Virus record (IMG/VR): IMGVR_UViG_3300032180_000015
Coordinates: 1 to 46,026 of that record
Strand: one strand, 5' to 3'
Source of the DNA: a virus
DNA: 46,026 bases
Shown: positions 39,998 through 46,026 of the stretch, piece by piece
Position numbering within the stretch: the stretch's first letter is position 1
Layout: each line of letters begins with the position of its first letter
The notes under the pieces: generated by a model
What the model was told of the DNA's origin: nothing
Databases searched by the model: none
Seen by the model: the letters and a program-made list of their open reading frames with translations, nothing else
Position numbers and translations under genes: made by a program

Positions 39998-40254
39998 GCG
40001 TCAAGGTCACCAAAGACGGCCGGAGAATCCGCACAGGCAAGGATTACACAGCATTTCGCCGCGGATTGTGGGACCGCCAAGCAGGTGGATGCGATACTTG
40101 CGGCCGTCCGACTTCACTATCTGCCGATCTAATAAGCGATTACTCGTTTCACGTACATCACAAACGAGGGCGAGGCGGCGGGAAGCGGGATGACACACTC
40201 GAGGCCTGCGTAGGGCTTTGCGGCGCAGATCACAGGAAAGTTCATGGGCAATGA
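39994..40254 (+). CDS. HNH endonuclease
   Basis: 86 residues. A zinc pair CDTCG (Cys33, Cys36), the catalytic FHVHHKRGRGGGKRDD (His55-His56), Cys72/Cys76 and the ending DHRKVHG make a small treble-clef HNH. Unlike the antisense element at 23726 it is embedded in the operon, so it is more likely a phage replication or packaging accessory than a selfish gene. Confidence 0.75.
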   Translation: MSVKVTKDGRRIRTGKDYTAFRRGLWDRQAGGCDTCGRPTSLSADLISDYSFHVHHKRGRGGGKRDDTLEACVGLCGADHRKVHGQ

Positions 40255-40335
40255 AGCGGTGAGCGGAGGTCTCTGAGATGGCAAAACGGATTCAGCGGAC
40301 GGAACTTGCAAATTCTTGAGAGCGGAAGGATGAAT

Positions 40336-40707
40336 ATGGCGAAATACAAGATTTCACTAACGGTAAAGGCGGCACAACCAGCATCCGTAGAAAAAAAGTT
40401 GCGGGACGCGTTCGGAGCTGACTTGCCGATTCACACCGTCGAGAAAATTACCACACTAGAAAGCCGTTCGGCGCGGTTGACCGATGCGCTTTCCGATTTC
40501 GAGTGCTCCCGCGATGACTGCAAGAGCATCGTCGAGGAACTCAAAGACGAAATGCAGAACTGGTTAGACTCAATCCCAGAGAATTTGCAAAGCGGCGGCA
40601 AGGCTGAGGAAGTTCAGGAAGCCATAGACGCGCTGGACAGTCTCGAAGACGAACTAGACAACGTTGAGATTCCGGCTGTCGATGTTAATTTCCCGAGTAT
40701 GTTTTGA
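40336..40707 (+). CDS. conserved-looking acidic coiled-coil phage protein
   Basis: 123 residues from ATG 40336 (GGAAGGA six bases before; ATG 40330 is the alternative). Basic N-terminus (MAKYKISLTVKA), acidic coiled coil (DDCKSIVEELKDEMQNWLDSIPENLQSG) and the ending VDVNFPSMF, a motif I associate with a widespread uncharacterised phage protein. About 80 bases before it hold only tiny frames. Confidence 0.6.
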   Translation: MAKYKISLTVKAAQPASVEKKLRDAFGADLPIHTVEKITTLESRSARLTDALSDFECSRDDCKSIVEELKDEMQNWLDSIPENLQSGGKAEEVQEAIDALDSLEDELDNVEIPAVDVNFPSMF

Positions 40708-40773
40708 GAGAGCGGAAGGTTAGGGAGCGGGAAGAAATCTTGGGCTGCAAATACTTGAGTGCTTGGAGGGAAC

Positions 40774-40947
40774 GTGAAATTAGTTGCGGAAATTCTTGTG
40801 AAGTTTGATGGCGAAGTACCGGCTTGGCTGACGAGGTCGGACCAGCAGGAAATAAAGAATGCGATTGCCAGCGCGGTTAGTGAATGCTCGGCGATTGAAG
40901 ATGTGGCTTCCGTTGAAGTATCAAGTTTGGCGGTGGAGGGCGTCTAA
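40774..40947 (+). CDS. small hypothetical protein
   Basis: 57 residues from GTG 40774, preceded by GGAGGGA. Alpha/beta, acidic (KLVAEILVKFDGEVPAWLTRSDQQEIKNAI). No family recognised. The 66 bases before it repeat the GAGAGCGGAAGG leader seen before 40336. Confidence 0.5.
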   Translation: MKLVAEILVKFDGEVPAWLTRSDQQEIKNAIASAVSECSAIEDVASVEVSSLAVEGV

Positions 40948-41253
40948 ATGACTGCGAAGCAGATGGAGAAAACGGAGAGCATGTCGAAATGGAGTCATGG
41001 TTTAGTTGATCCACTAACCGTGGTCGATGCCGATGGTCGCGTTGTTGCGGAAGTCTCCCACGATTTAGCTCACCACAAAGGGAGGGAGGTGGCTGGTGAG
41101 ATTGCCCGACTGATTGCCGCCACTCTGGACCTTTTGGAGGCTTTGGAGAGGCATAGTCAAGCAAGCGCAACCAATCCGTGTCATTGCGGTCCTTCGTGTC
41201 GCTGCATTTGGCATATGACTGAGGCGGCTATCAAGAAAGCGCGAGGTTTGTGA
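40948..41253 (+). CDS. hypothetical protein with C-terminal Cys cluster
   Basis: 101 residues. VVDADGRVVAEVSHDL then helices, then PCHCGPSCRCIWH, a CxC...CxC zinc-binding-like cluster. Unknown function. Confidence 0.5.
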   Translation: MTAKQMEKTESMSKWSHGLVDPLTVVDADGRVVAEVSHDLAHHKGREVAGEIARLIAATLDLLEALERHSQASATNPCHCGPSCRCIWHMTEAAIKKARGL

Positions 41254-41281
41254 TGGCTGACGTGACCGGGGAGCGGATGCG

Positions 41282-41455
41282 ATGAGATTGGCACAGCGAA
41301 TGATCGGTGGGGCATTTCTCGCCATTGGCGGGGTGATCGCATTGTCTAGCGGGGCTCCGGTCAACCTTCACCCTTGGTTCTGTTTCGGGCTGGGCGTAAC
41401 ACTTTTTACATTGGGCGGCATACTCGCAAATGAGGGATGCAAAGATGATGACTGA
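41282..41455 (+). CDS. small two-helix membrane protein
   Basis: 57 residues from ATG 41282. Two hydrophobic segments (MIGGAFLAIGGVIALSSG and WFCFGLGVTLFTLGGILA) with an acidic C-terminus. Its end overlaps the next gene by 11 bases. Possible early membrane-acting protein. Confidence 0.5.
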   Translation: MRLAQRMIGGAFLAIGGVIALSSGAPVNLHPWFCFGLGVTLFTLGGILANEGCKDDD

Positions 41456-41735
41456 CGGGGAGTGGATGGAAGTAGCGCGGGAGTTCGCAGAGCAGGGGCA
41501 AATCTGGCGCGACGAGGACTTTCGCCTTGCAACAAAAGCACTGGCCCGTGCGATGGCGATGGTAGCGGAGGAGACGCGGGGAAAGCCTAGCTGTGTCGAT
41601 TGCAATTTGGCGGGAATCACGAACTGTTCACATTTCGATAATTGCGCCGGACGATGGACGTGCGAGTATCGAACTGACGCCGAGATCATCGCCCGCCTTC
41701 GGGCGCGGCTCAAGAGTGAGAAAGGAACAGGATGA
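41445..41735 (+). CDS. hypothetical protein with Cys/His cluster
   Basis: 96 residues from ATG 41445 (GAGGGA upstream). An N-terminal helix (EWMEVAREFAEQGQIWRDEDFRLATKALARAM) is followed by CVDCNLAGITNCSHFDNCAG, a likely zinc site. ATGA overlap downstream. Unknown function. Confidence 0.5.
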   Translation: MMTDGEWMEVAREFAEQGQIWRDEDFRLATKALARAMAMVAEETRGKPSCVDCNLAGITNCSHFDNCAGRWTCEYRTDAEIIARLRARLKSEKGTG

Positions 41736-42013
41736 ACCGATTAAGTGATCCATCGTATATGGACCATGATCCGTTCCACTATCCTTGGGGCGATGGCGAT
41801 ACAGATATCAGACTTCGGAAGGTGAAATTGGTTAAGACCCGCAAAGCCTTCACCTGTGTACCACCGCCTAGCATCGGCAAGAATGTCCACGCAATTCCGG
41901 CAGGAACGGAGGCTAGGCGGGAATCGGCGCTGATAGAAGGAAGTTGGGCAGCGTGTTACACATGCTTGGATTGCATGGATATTTGGTTGTCTCCGCCATT
42001 CGAGGGTAAGTAG
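41732..42013 (+). CDS. small conserved-looking phage protein with CxxC
   Basis: 93 residues. KLVKTRKAFTC...AIPAGTEARRE...CYTCLDCMDIW is a pattern (KTRKxHxC...IxxGxxA...CxxC) I recall in small phage proteins of unknown function, probably zinc-binding. Confidence 0.55.
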   Translation: MNRLSDPSYMDHDPFHYPWGDGDTDIRLRKVKLVKTRKAFTCVPPPSIGKNVHAIPAGTEARRESALIEGSWAACYTCLDCMDIWLSPPFEGK

Positions 42014-42136
42014 GTGGTGCGGTTCAAGGTGAGTTTTGGGCCGGTTGCGTATGGAGAGGAGAAAATCGAAGCAATTCCGGCAAAAGGCCGTCAAGGAATT
42101 TGGTATGCAGAAATTCGGGAGGACAAAACTGAATGA
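42014..42136 (+). CDS. small hypothetical protein, 40 residues
   Basis: GTG 42014 (or 42017) directly follows a TAG stop and the frame ends in an ATGA overlap with the next gene at 42133. Compact beta-like sequence (VRFKVSFGPVAYGEEKIEAIPAKG). Coupling on both sides supports it. Confidence 0.45.
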   Translation: MVRFKVSFGPVAYGEEKIEAIPAKGRQGIWYAEIREDKTE

Positions 42137-42156
42137 CTGAGACACTGAGAGCGGAG
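42128..42156 (+). repeat. 29-bp direct repeat, copy 1 (copy 2 at 42746-42774)
   Basis: The junction and first eight codons (MTETLRAE) of two adjacent genes are identical over 29 bases, starting five bases before each ATG. After it the genes diverge completely. Confidence 0.9.
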
Positions 42157-42750
42157 AAGTCTGAACCATTGACATACGAGCAAGAAGTCCATGCCCTGCT
42201 TTATGCGGCAGCGGCGAACACAGAGGATTTACTGCAATATTTCGCGGCCCAAGCGGAAGGCGAAATTGGCGATGCCAAGAAGCTCACCCAGAAGTGTATT
42301 GACTGGAAACGCGATGATCTGCGGCGAATCCGCGCCCTGATTCCGCAAGCACTCGAAAGGCGTGAATTCGCGTCCAAAGGGGAAGGGCAGGAGTGGATGG
42401 AACGTGCCGCACGAAAAGCATGGTCAGACTTGGAGATCACGCTAAATGCGCTTGGACTCATGGAAGCATCAGGCTTTGCGCCGTCAGAATCGAAACGCGA
42501 ACTGTTTCGGGAAATCATACAAGTATCCATTTCACGGCACGCTCCCTCGTCCCCTGGCTCTGAGCGCGAAGCAGACGGGTTAGCGCGTTGCCGATTAGGC
42601 GAAATCCTCAGACTTATTGAGCGTGGAGTCTTGGTCAGAAATCCTGCCGATGACCATGATTTAATGAAGTTTGCTCGGCAAGGAATAGAGTTAGCAAGCA
42701 CATTGAAAGCAGCACAGAAAGCACTTGAAACTGCGGACCCGGAGGACTGA
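42133..42750 (+). CDS. mosaic early protein sharing modules with its neighbour
   Basis: 205 residues. It opens MTETLRAE, as does the next gene. A helical domain (EVHALLYAAAANTEDLLQYF ...) leads to the FASKGEGQEW segment; a second helical domain follows, then HAPSSPGSEREADG and a last helical part (LGEILRLIERGVLV...). The linker segments recur at DNA level in the next gene. This architecture resembles the Ea22/DUF551-type variable early genes of phages. Function unknown. Confidence 0.5.
   Translation: MTETLRAEKSEPLTYEQEVHALLYAAAANTEDLLQYFAAQAEGEIGDAKKLTQKCIDWKRDDLRRIRALIPQALERREFASKGEGQEWMERAARKAWSDLEITLNALGLMEASGFAPSESKRELFREIIQVSISRHAPSSPGSEREADGLARCRLGEILRLIERGVLVRNPADDHDLMKFARQGIELASTLKAAQKALETADPED
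42537..42580 (+). repeat. 44-bp direct repeat, copy 1 (copy 2 at 43230-43273)
   Basis: Identical 44 bases in two adjacent genes encoding HAPSSPGSEREADG. A shorter element encoding ASKGEGQE is also shared (42369-42392, 43095-43118, with a partial copy at 42969-42982). Confidence 0.9.
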
Positions 42751-43479
42751 ATGACTGAGACACTGAGAGCGGAGTTTGGAATAGAGCTTATCAAGAAACT
42801 GCTTACAGATCACGAAACCAATTATGTCCAGCGCGATGATAGTAAGTGGGATTGGTCTTGCTCTTGCGGGGAATCAGACTGGTTTTATGATCGAGAATCA
42901 GCCGTTAAGAGGACTCGGGAACATTGGGCAGACAAAATCTTCAAAGCGTTTCAGGCAGGCCGTGAATCCGCGTCCAAAGGGGTAGCCGACTGCCGACTGT
43001 CGAATTGCGAACAGCATCCACGACCGCAATCACACATCGATGCACTGAAGGCGTTGGATGAAGTGTGCATAGAACTGGCGGAGGCTGAAAAGGCCGCGTC
43101 CAAAGGGGAAGGGCAGGAACTAGCGCGGTTGCTTGCCGAAATCAACCATCTTGCCAATGACGGATCGGTGCATGACTTCACCGTGGCGGAAATCCGCGCA
43201 GGCTTGCGAGATGCACTGTATGCGTTCCAGCACGCTCCCTCGTCCCCTGGCTCTGAGCGCGAAGCAGACGGGTGGGTGAAATTTTCGGATAGACTTCCTC
43301 CGGCTGGCCCGAAGAATCCGCACAACACTTCGCCCATGAAGTATTTTTGCTTGCATGACACCGGGCGAATTGTATGGGAGGTTGTCTGGCTTAACGATTG
43401 GGAATCGTATGGCTTCACTCATTGGGCGGAAGTTCGATTGCCTGCACCGCCGCGAAGCGAGACGGAGGGAAAAGCATGA
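42751..43479 (+). CDS. mosaic early protein ending in a DUF551-like domain
   Basis: 242 residues. After the shared MTETLRAE come a WDWSCSCGESDWF segment, then linker modules ASKG and ASKGEGQE, helical stretches and HAPSSPGSEREADG. The C-terminal part (GWVKFSDRLPPAGP ... FTHWAEVRLPAPP) matches DUF551 (W-x-x-x-S-x-R-L-P...THW-x-x-LPxPP). The repeats suggest recombination-assembled modules joined by constant linkers. Function unknown. Confidence 0.6.
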   Translation: MTETLRAEFGIELIKKLLTDHETNYVQRDDSKWDWSCSCGESDWFYDRESAVKRTREHWADKIFKAFQAGRESASKGVADCRLSNCEQHPRPQSHIDALKALDEVCIELAEAEKAASKGEGQELARLLAEINHLANDGSVHDFTVAEIRAGLRDALYAFQHAPSSPGSEREADGWVKFSDRLPPAGPKNPHNTSPMKYFCLHDTGRIVWEVVWLNDWESYGFTHWAEVRLPAPPRSETEGKA

Positions 43480-43712
43480 GTGTTCCAACGAATATTCGAT
43501 GCCATATTAAGTTTTATCGAGTCTGGCGCTACCGCGTTCGCTCTGGCCCCGTAACACGCAAGACTGTTTGGAGTTGGGCACAACTTAAAGACATCTGGAA
43601 ATGCGAAGAGTGTCGGAGTTGGTCGGCGTATAAGGATACGTTCGTGGATGTCTGCCCGAAACGAGATCGGCGGAAACGCATCAGACGCAACGTTGACCGA
43701 AGGAGAATATGA
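43476..43712 (+). CDS. small basic protein with CxxC
   Basis: 78 residues from ATG 43476 (ATGA). Very basic (RVWRYRVRSGPVTRKTVW; KRDRRKRIRRNVDRRRI) with CEEC and two more Cys. Likely nucleic-acid-binding; family unknown. Confidence 0.5.
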   Translation: MSVPTNIRCHIKFYRVWRYRVRSGPVTRKTVWSWAQLKDIWKCEECRSWSAYKDTFVDVCPKRDRRKRIRRNVDRRRI

Positions 43713-43945
43713 CTAACCCCACTCAGCCCGCAACAACGGAGACGCACCGACTAATTGAGGAATATTGGGATAATCCCCTTAAATGGGCGACGCTATCCAC
43801 TAGGGAAGGATTGCGGGAAGCCTTTGAAAGTGCGGCCCTGTCACGCGAGAGAGAAGCGGTCAGAAGGTGTTACGCCCAATGTCAATGGGGAAGCGATAAG
43901 ATACGAATCCGCGAGGCCTACCCCGAGCATTTCAAGGAGGATTGA
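43709..43945 (+). CDS. small helical hypothetical protein
   Basis: 78 residues, ATGA overlap. EYWDNPLKWATLSTREGLREAFESAALSREREAV is helical; C-terminal CYAQCQWG. No family recognised. Confidence 0.45.
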   Translation: MTNPTQPATTETHRLIEEYWDNPLKWATLSTREGLREAFESAALSREREAVRRCYAQCQWGSDKIRIREAYPEHFKED

Positions 43946-43949
43946 CAGT

Positions 43950-44180
43950 ATGAGCTATATTGTGGTTGCAAAATTCGACCCAGAAGCAGAAATTAACAGC
44001 CGTAAGTGGCGCTCGATCCTTCTTGAGAAATCCTACATTCATTTATTGTCTGAGCGTGATGGAGAGGTCAGTGTTGACATGCGCGGGGACTTCCTAGAAG
44101 CCGCAGCAATTACTAGAACGTTTTGTTCAACCTTAATTGATGCGGGAATTTTAGAGTTCTCGATTCGTCACGGTTACTGA
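43950..44180 (+). CDS. small hypothetical protein
   Basis: 76 residues from ATG 43950 with AAGGAGG nine bases upstream; the longer frame from 43755 is a shadow. Alpha/beta (YIVVAKFDPEAEINSRKWRSILLEKSYIHLL). Unknown function. Confidence 0.5.
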   Translation: MSYIVVAKFDPEAEINSRKWRSILLEKSYIHLLSERDGEVSVDMRGDFLEAAAITRTFCSTLIDAGILEFSIRHGY

Positions 44181-44187
44181 GGAAGCC

Positions 44188-44862
44188 ATGACTACGAAGC
44201 CTAATTTATCAAACTCGGGGCCGACGCCATGCCCTCATTGCGAAGAAGATATGGGACACGAACAATTTTGTTACACAACGGCGGGGCAGACCGTAGAGAA
44301 GCAGGCCGCGCCACAATGCCCCCAGTGTGATTCAACGGATCGCCGCGAACTTAATGACAAATGCCGCGCGAAGCTGTATCAGCCTATCCATCTCAAGCAA
44401 TGGCATCCGTGGCATGATGCGCAGGAACCCCAGCCTCTCTCCGCTCAGGATGAGACGGCGGAACACGAAACAGTTGAATCGCTGATCGACTTCTTCTCTG
44501 CCAGCGGGTATGAGATCGACCGCACAACTTGCGGCAACTTGCTTCTAAGAATCGAGCACGTCGCATCCTCCCGTCTCTCCGCAGCCTGCCAAGAATGCAA
44601 CCATCCTATGCGCTGGCATGACAACGCGGACGGTCATTGGTGCGTGGCGTGCGTAGGAAGAGCTTCTGAAACAAGGTTAAAATTAGCCGAGAAGGAACAG
44701 GAACGGCTCAGGGAATCGCTTAGTTCAGCTAGCGCCTACATCGAGAAATTACGCGAAATGATCGACCGAGACTTTACGCCTCAGTCATTGCTAAATGAAC
44801 TCGTCACAACCTGTACCGCATACGAGGCCGCGCTCGGGGAAGCGCAGAAGGGGACAAAATGA
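44188..44862 (+). CDS. zinc-binding and coiled-coil early protein
   Basis: 224 residues. CPHCEEDMGH and CPQCDSTD near the N-terminus, a second zinc cluster CQECNHPMRWH...CVACVG in the middle, and a C-terminal coiled coil (LAEKEQERLRESLSSASAYIEKLREMI). Multi-zinc-ribbon proteins of this sort are common in phage early regions; function unknown. Confidence 0.5.
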   Translation: MTTKPNLSNSGPTPCPHCEEDMGHEQFCYTTAGQTVEKQAAPQCPQCDSTDRRELNDKCRAKLYQPIHLKQWHPWHDAQEPQPLSAQDETAEHETVESLIDFFSASGYEIDRTTCGNLLLRIEHVASSRLSAACQECNHPMRWHDNADGHWCVACVGRASETRLKLAEKEQERLRESLSSASAYIEKLREMIDRDFTPQSLLNELVTTCTAYEAALGEAQKGTK

Positions 44863-45044
44863 GCACGTCGCTAATCGACGAGGACGATAAAGGCGGTTTC
44901 TACCTAACTCGCTTCTTTGGCGGAGAACGGCGAGGGACGTGCTATCAGATTTCACAGGGAAACGGCGTGTACGTTCAACTGACTATGGAGCAGATGAGGA
45001 AATTGCTGCACGTGATGATTGACAAAGAAGGATTCGAGCCATGA
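44859..45044 (+). CDS. small hypothetical protein
   Basis: 61 residues, ATGA at both ends. GGFYLTRFFGGERRGTCYQISQGNGVYVQLTMEQMRKLLHVM: a beta-sheet plus helix domain. No family recognised. Confidence 0.5.
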   Translation: MSTSLIDEDDKGGFYLTRFFGGERRGTCYQISQGNGVYVQLTMEQMRKLLHVMIDKEGFEP

Positions 45045-45142
45045 AATCCCATCTCTTGACTCTCGTGCTCAACGCGGCCAGTACCCAATCTGGCCCGCAC
45101 AATTACTTTGTGACTCTCGTGCTCTGTGGAGGAAGAAAATGA
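45041..45142 (+). CDS. very small ORF, 33 residues
   Basis: ATGA overlaps at both ends bracket a 33-residue frame (MKSHLLTLVLNAASTQSG...). The nucleotide run GACTCTCGTGCTC occurs twice in it (45059-45071 and 45112-45124), giving LTLVL and VTLVL. Probably translated as a coupling peptide. Confidence 0.35.
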   Translation: MKSHLLTLVLNAASTQSGPHNYFVTLVLCGGRK

Positions 45143-45357
45143 GCAATCGAACGCTGGTCGAACTGAATCACGATTACTGCCCTGTCACTGACGAGGACTG
45201 CTTGGCATTGGGAAAGGCTCTGCAATATTTCATGAGGAGCGGTCAGACTGATTGTCTGCCAAGAGGTGTATCATTCAAGCACTTTCGCCATCACAGCGAA
45301 CCCGATCCCCACAAACCATCTCACCTTTTTCCAGTTGCAAGACCGCGTAGTCGTTAA
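45139..45357 (+). CDS. small conserved-looking phage protein
   Basis: 72 residues from ATG 45139 with GGAGGAAG upstream. RTLVELNHDYCP ... GKALQYFMRSG ... LPRGVSFKHFRHHSEPDP matches, from memory, a common small phage protein of unknown role (ELNHDxCP ... HHSEPDP). Last rightward gene; its last 83 bases overlap a leftward ORF. Confidence 0.6.
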   Translation: MSNRTLVELNHDYCPVTDEDCLALGKALQYFMRSGQTDCLPRGVSFKHFRHHSEPDPHKPSHLFPVARPRSR

Positions 45358-45532
45358 AGGAGTCATCGTCCTGAAACGGACATACCTTGGCAATCTTGCG
45401 AAGGGCAGGCCGAAACGGTGTCCCAATCGTGACTGCCGCAAACTGGCGACCTGTATCAAACCAGTCGAGTCTTAACGGAGCTGGCAATCCTCCAGGAAGA
45501 CCGAAGAAAACCGCTTGACCGCATCTGGGCAT
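45275..45532 (-). CDS. leftward hypothetical protein coupled to small terminase candidate
   Basis: 85 residues on the minus strand. Its ATG overlaps the stop of the 45532-45951 gene (TAATG), the coupling typical of this genome. Sequence (WFDTGRQFAAVTIGTPFRPALRK; NDYAVLQLEKGEMVCG) is plausible but unrecognised. It overlaps the rightward gene end by 83 bases, so one of the two ends may be over-called. Confidence 0.4.
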   Translation of the reverse strand: MPRCGQAVFFGLPGGLPAPLRLDWFDTGRQFAAVTIGTPFRPALRKIAKVCPFQDDDSFNDYAVLQLEKGEMVCGDRVRCDGESA

Positions 45533-45951
45533 TATTCTTCGCCAGATTCCAGCAATTTAGCTTTATCTTCTCCGGCAACAGTCGGCACATTGATGACCAC
45601 AATCCCTGTCTGCACATCAGGTGTGAACATATTGACTCTACGATCTGATCCCAAGGCTTTGGCGCTCAAGACACCTTTATCCTGGCCCACAATAGTGTTA
45701 TAAGCCAATCGGCCGCGCACAAGCGTTTCCTGCTCCTGTGGCTTCATCTCTCCGAGCATCATCAGATTAGACTTAGCGAGCTTCGGCATCAGCTTCAGCA
45801 CAGCCTTTGGTAAGCCTTGCAAACCCTTCTTAGCTTGTTTCGGTGCGTATCCAGCCTCAATCATTGACGTTTGTATTGGATTACCTGCAACTATTGCGTT
45901 TGCAAGCTTGTAATGACGCTCTGTTGGCTCATGTTCTCGGTGATCTCTCAC
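45532..45951 (-). CDS. terminase small subunit candidate
   Basis: 139 residues on the minus strand from GTG 45951 (GGGGTAGAG upstream on that strand). TERHYKLANAIVAGNPIQTSMIEAGYAPKQAKKG is a helix-turn-helix-like opening as in small terminases; then basic helices, and a C-terminal DRRVNMFTPDVQTGIVVINVPTV like the portal- or TerL-docking tails of TerS proteins. It would recognise the packaging site. It lies at the opposite end from terL, so it is adjacent only if the genome is circular or permuted. Confidence 0.55.
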   Translation of the reverse strand: MRDHREHEPTERHYKLANAIVAGNPIQTSMIEAGYAPKQAKKGLQGLPKAVLKLMPKLAKSNLMMLGEMKPQEQETLVRGRLAYNTIVGQDKGVLSAKALGSDRRVNMFTPDVQTGIVVINVPTVAGEDKAKLLESGEE

Positions 45952-46026
45952 GTTTCTCTACCCCAATCTAGCTACATCAATGACTTTCCATGCGTAGAAC
46001 TATCAGATTCGCGTGGAAATGTCACG

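Noticed and set aside
40278-40319. 13-codon frame between HNH and the 40336 gene
   Set aside because: Too short, not coupled to either neighbour; no evidence of translation.
42201-42794. 197-residue minus-strand open frame
   Set aside because: It mirrors the coding strand of the mosaic gene, has no binding site and its composition (Ser/Arg-rich) is typical of a shadow.
1-46026. tRNA genes, CRISPR arrays, rRNA, insertion sequences
   Set aside because: No cloverleaf-like sequence with a clear T-loop, no regularly spaced direct repeats with spacers, and no transposase with terminal inverted repeats was seen by eye; a dedicated tRNA scan would be needed to exclude a divergent tRNA.
1-46026. Whole-genome stop-codon reassignment (TAG as sense)
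   Set aside because: Many well-supported genes end in TAG right before the next start (1573, 16240, 32883), so only the isolated TAG at 756 is odd.

Overview
The window looks like most or all of one tailed-phage (Caudoviricetes) genome, or a provirus of one. It is densely packed and almost entirely rightward. Neighbouring genes are usually joined by ATGA, TAATG or TGATG stop-start overlaps. A large terminase, a P22/N4-sized portal, an N4-gp56-type major capsid protein, Gln-rich ejection-type proteins and a propeller-like tail protein, with no tape-measure, sheath or baseplate gene visible, point to a short-tailed (podovirus-like) virion. A compact tyrosine recombinase suggests a temperate lifestyle or a temperate ancestor. 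Signal peptides and a lipobox-like protein fit a diderm bacterial host; the host phylum cannot be read from the sequence.

Layout. 1-1.4 kb: a possible control region with phased CTAAGT repeats, a ribbon-helix-helix (RHH) protein, a small gene interrupted by one amber codon, and a minimal integrase. 1.4-4.4 kb: accessory genes (zinc-knuckle protein, virion-like protein, SAM methyltransferase, GT-A glycosyltransferase, DUF3008-like protein). 4.4-13.7 kb: head module (TerL, portal, scaffold candidate, a bacterioferritin homologue, an FN3 protein, major capsid protein, small head proteins). 13.7-24 kb: second glycosyltransferase paralogue, a LAGLIDADG endonuclease relic, neck/tail genes including a propeller-like protein and a tail protein ending in a Hint (intein/hedgehog-like) domain, then ejection-type proteins. 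24.2-31.8 kb: a 1726-residue fibre and two more fibre/beta-helix proteins, with an antisense HNH homing endonuclease wedged before the fibre. 31.8-34.6 kb: lysis module (holin candidate, membrane proteins, M15 peptidase endolysin, lipoprotein candidate), closed by a clear rho-independent terminator.

34.7-45.4 kb: a second transcription unit that starts at a 14-bp perfect palindrome plus promoter. It holds many small genes, an Ala/Asp/Tyr microsatellite protein, an Erf annealing protein paired with a YqaJ-type exonuclease, replication-loader-like proteins, a VRR-NUC-like nuclease, an HNH nuclease and a mosaic run of small zinc-binding or DUF551-like genes sharing exact DNA repeats. 45.3-45.95 kb: two leftward coupled genes, the first a small-terminase candidate. 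If the genome is circular or circularly permuted, this small terminase would lie just left of the integrase/RHH region and diverge from the late operon.

Most notable: (i) a bacterioferritin homologue that appears to align without gaps to E. coli Bfr, inside the capsid cassette; (ii) a complete but splicing-incompetent-looking Hint domain on a virion protein; (iii) several phage fibre/beta-helix proteins with signal peptides and paired cysteines, as if exported; (iv) duplicated glycosyltransferases. All family calls are from reading motifs by eye and memory; no database search was run.
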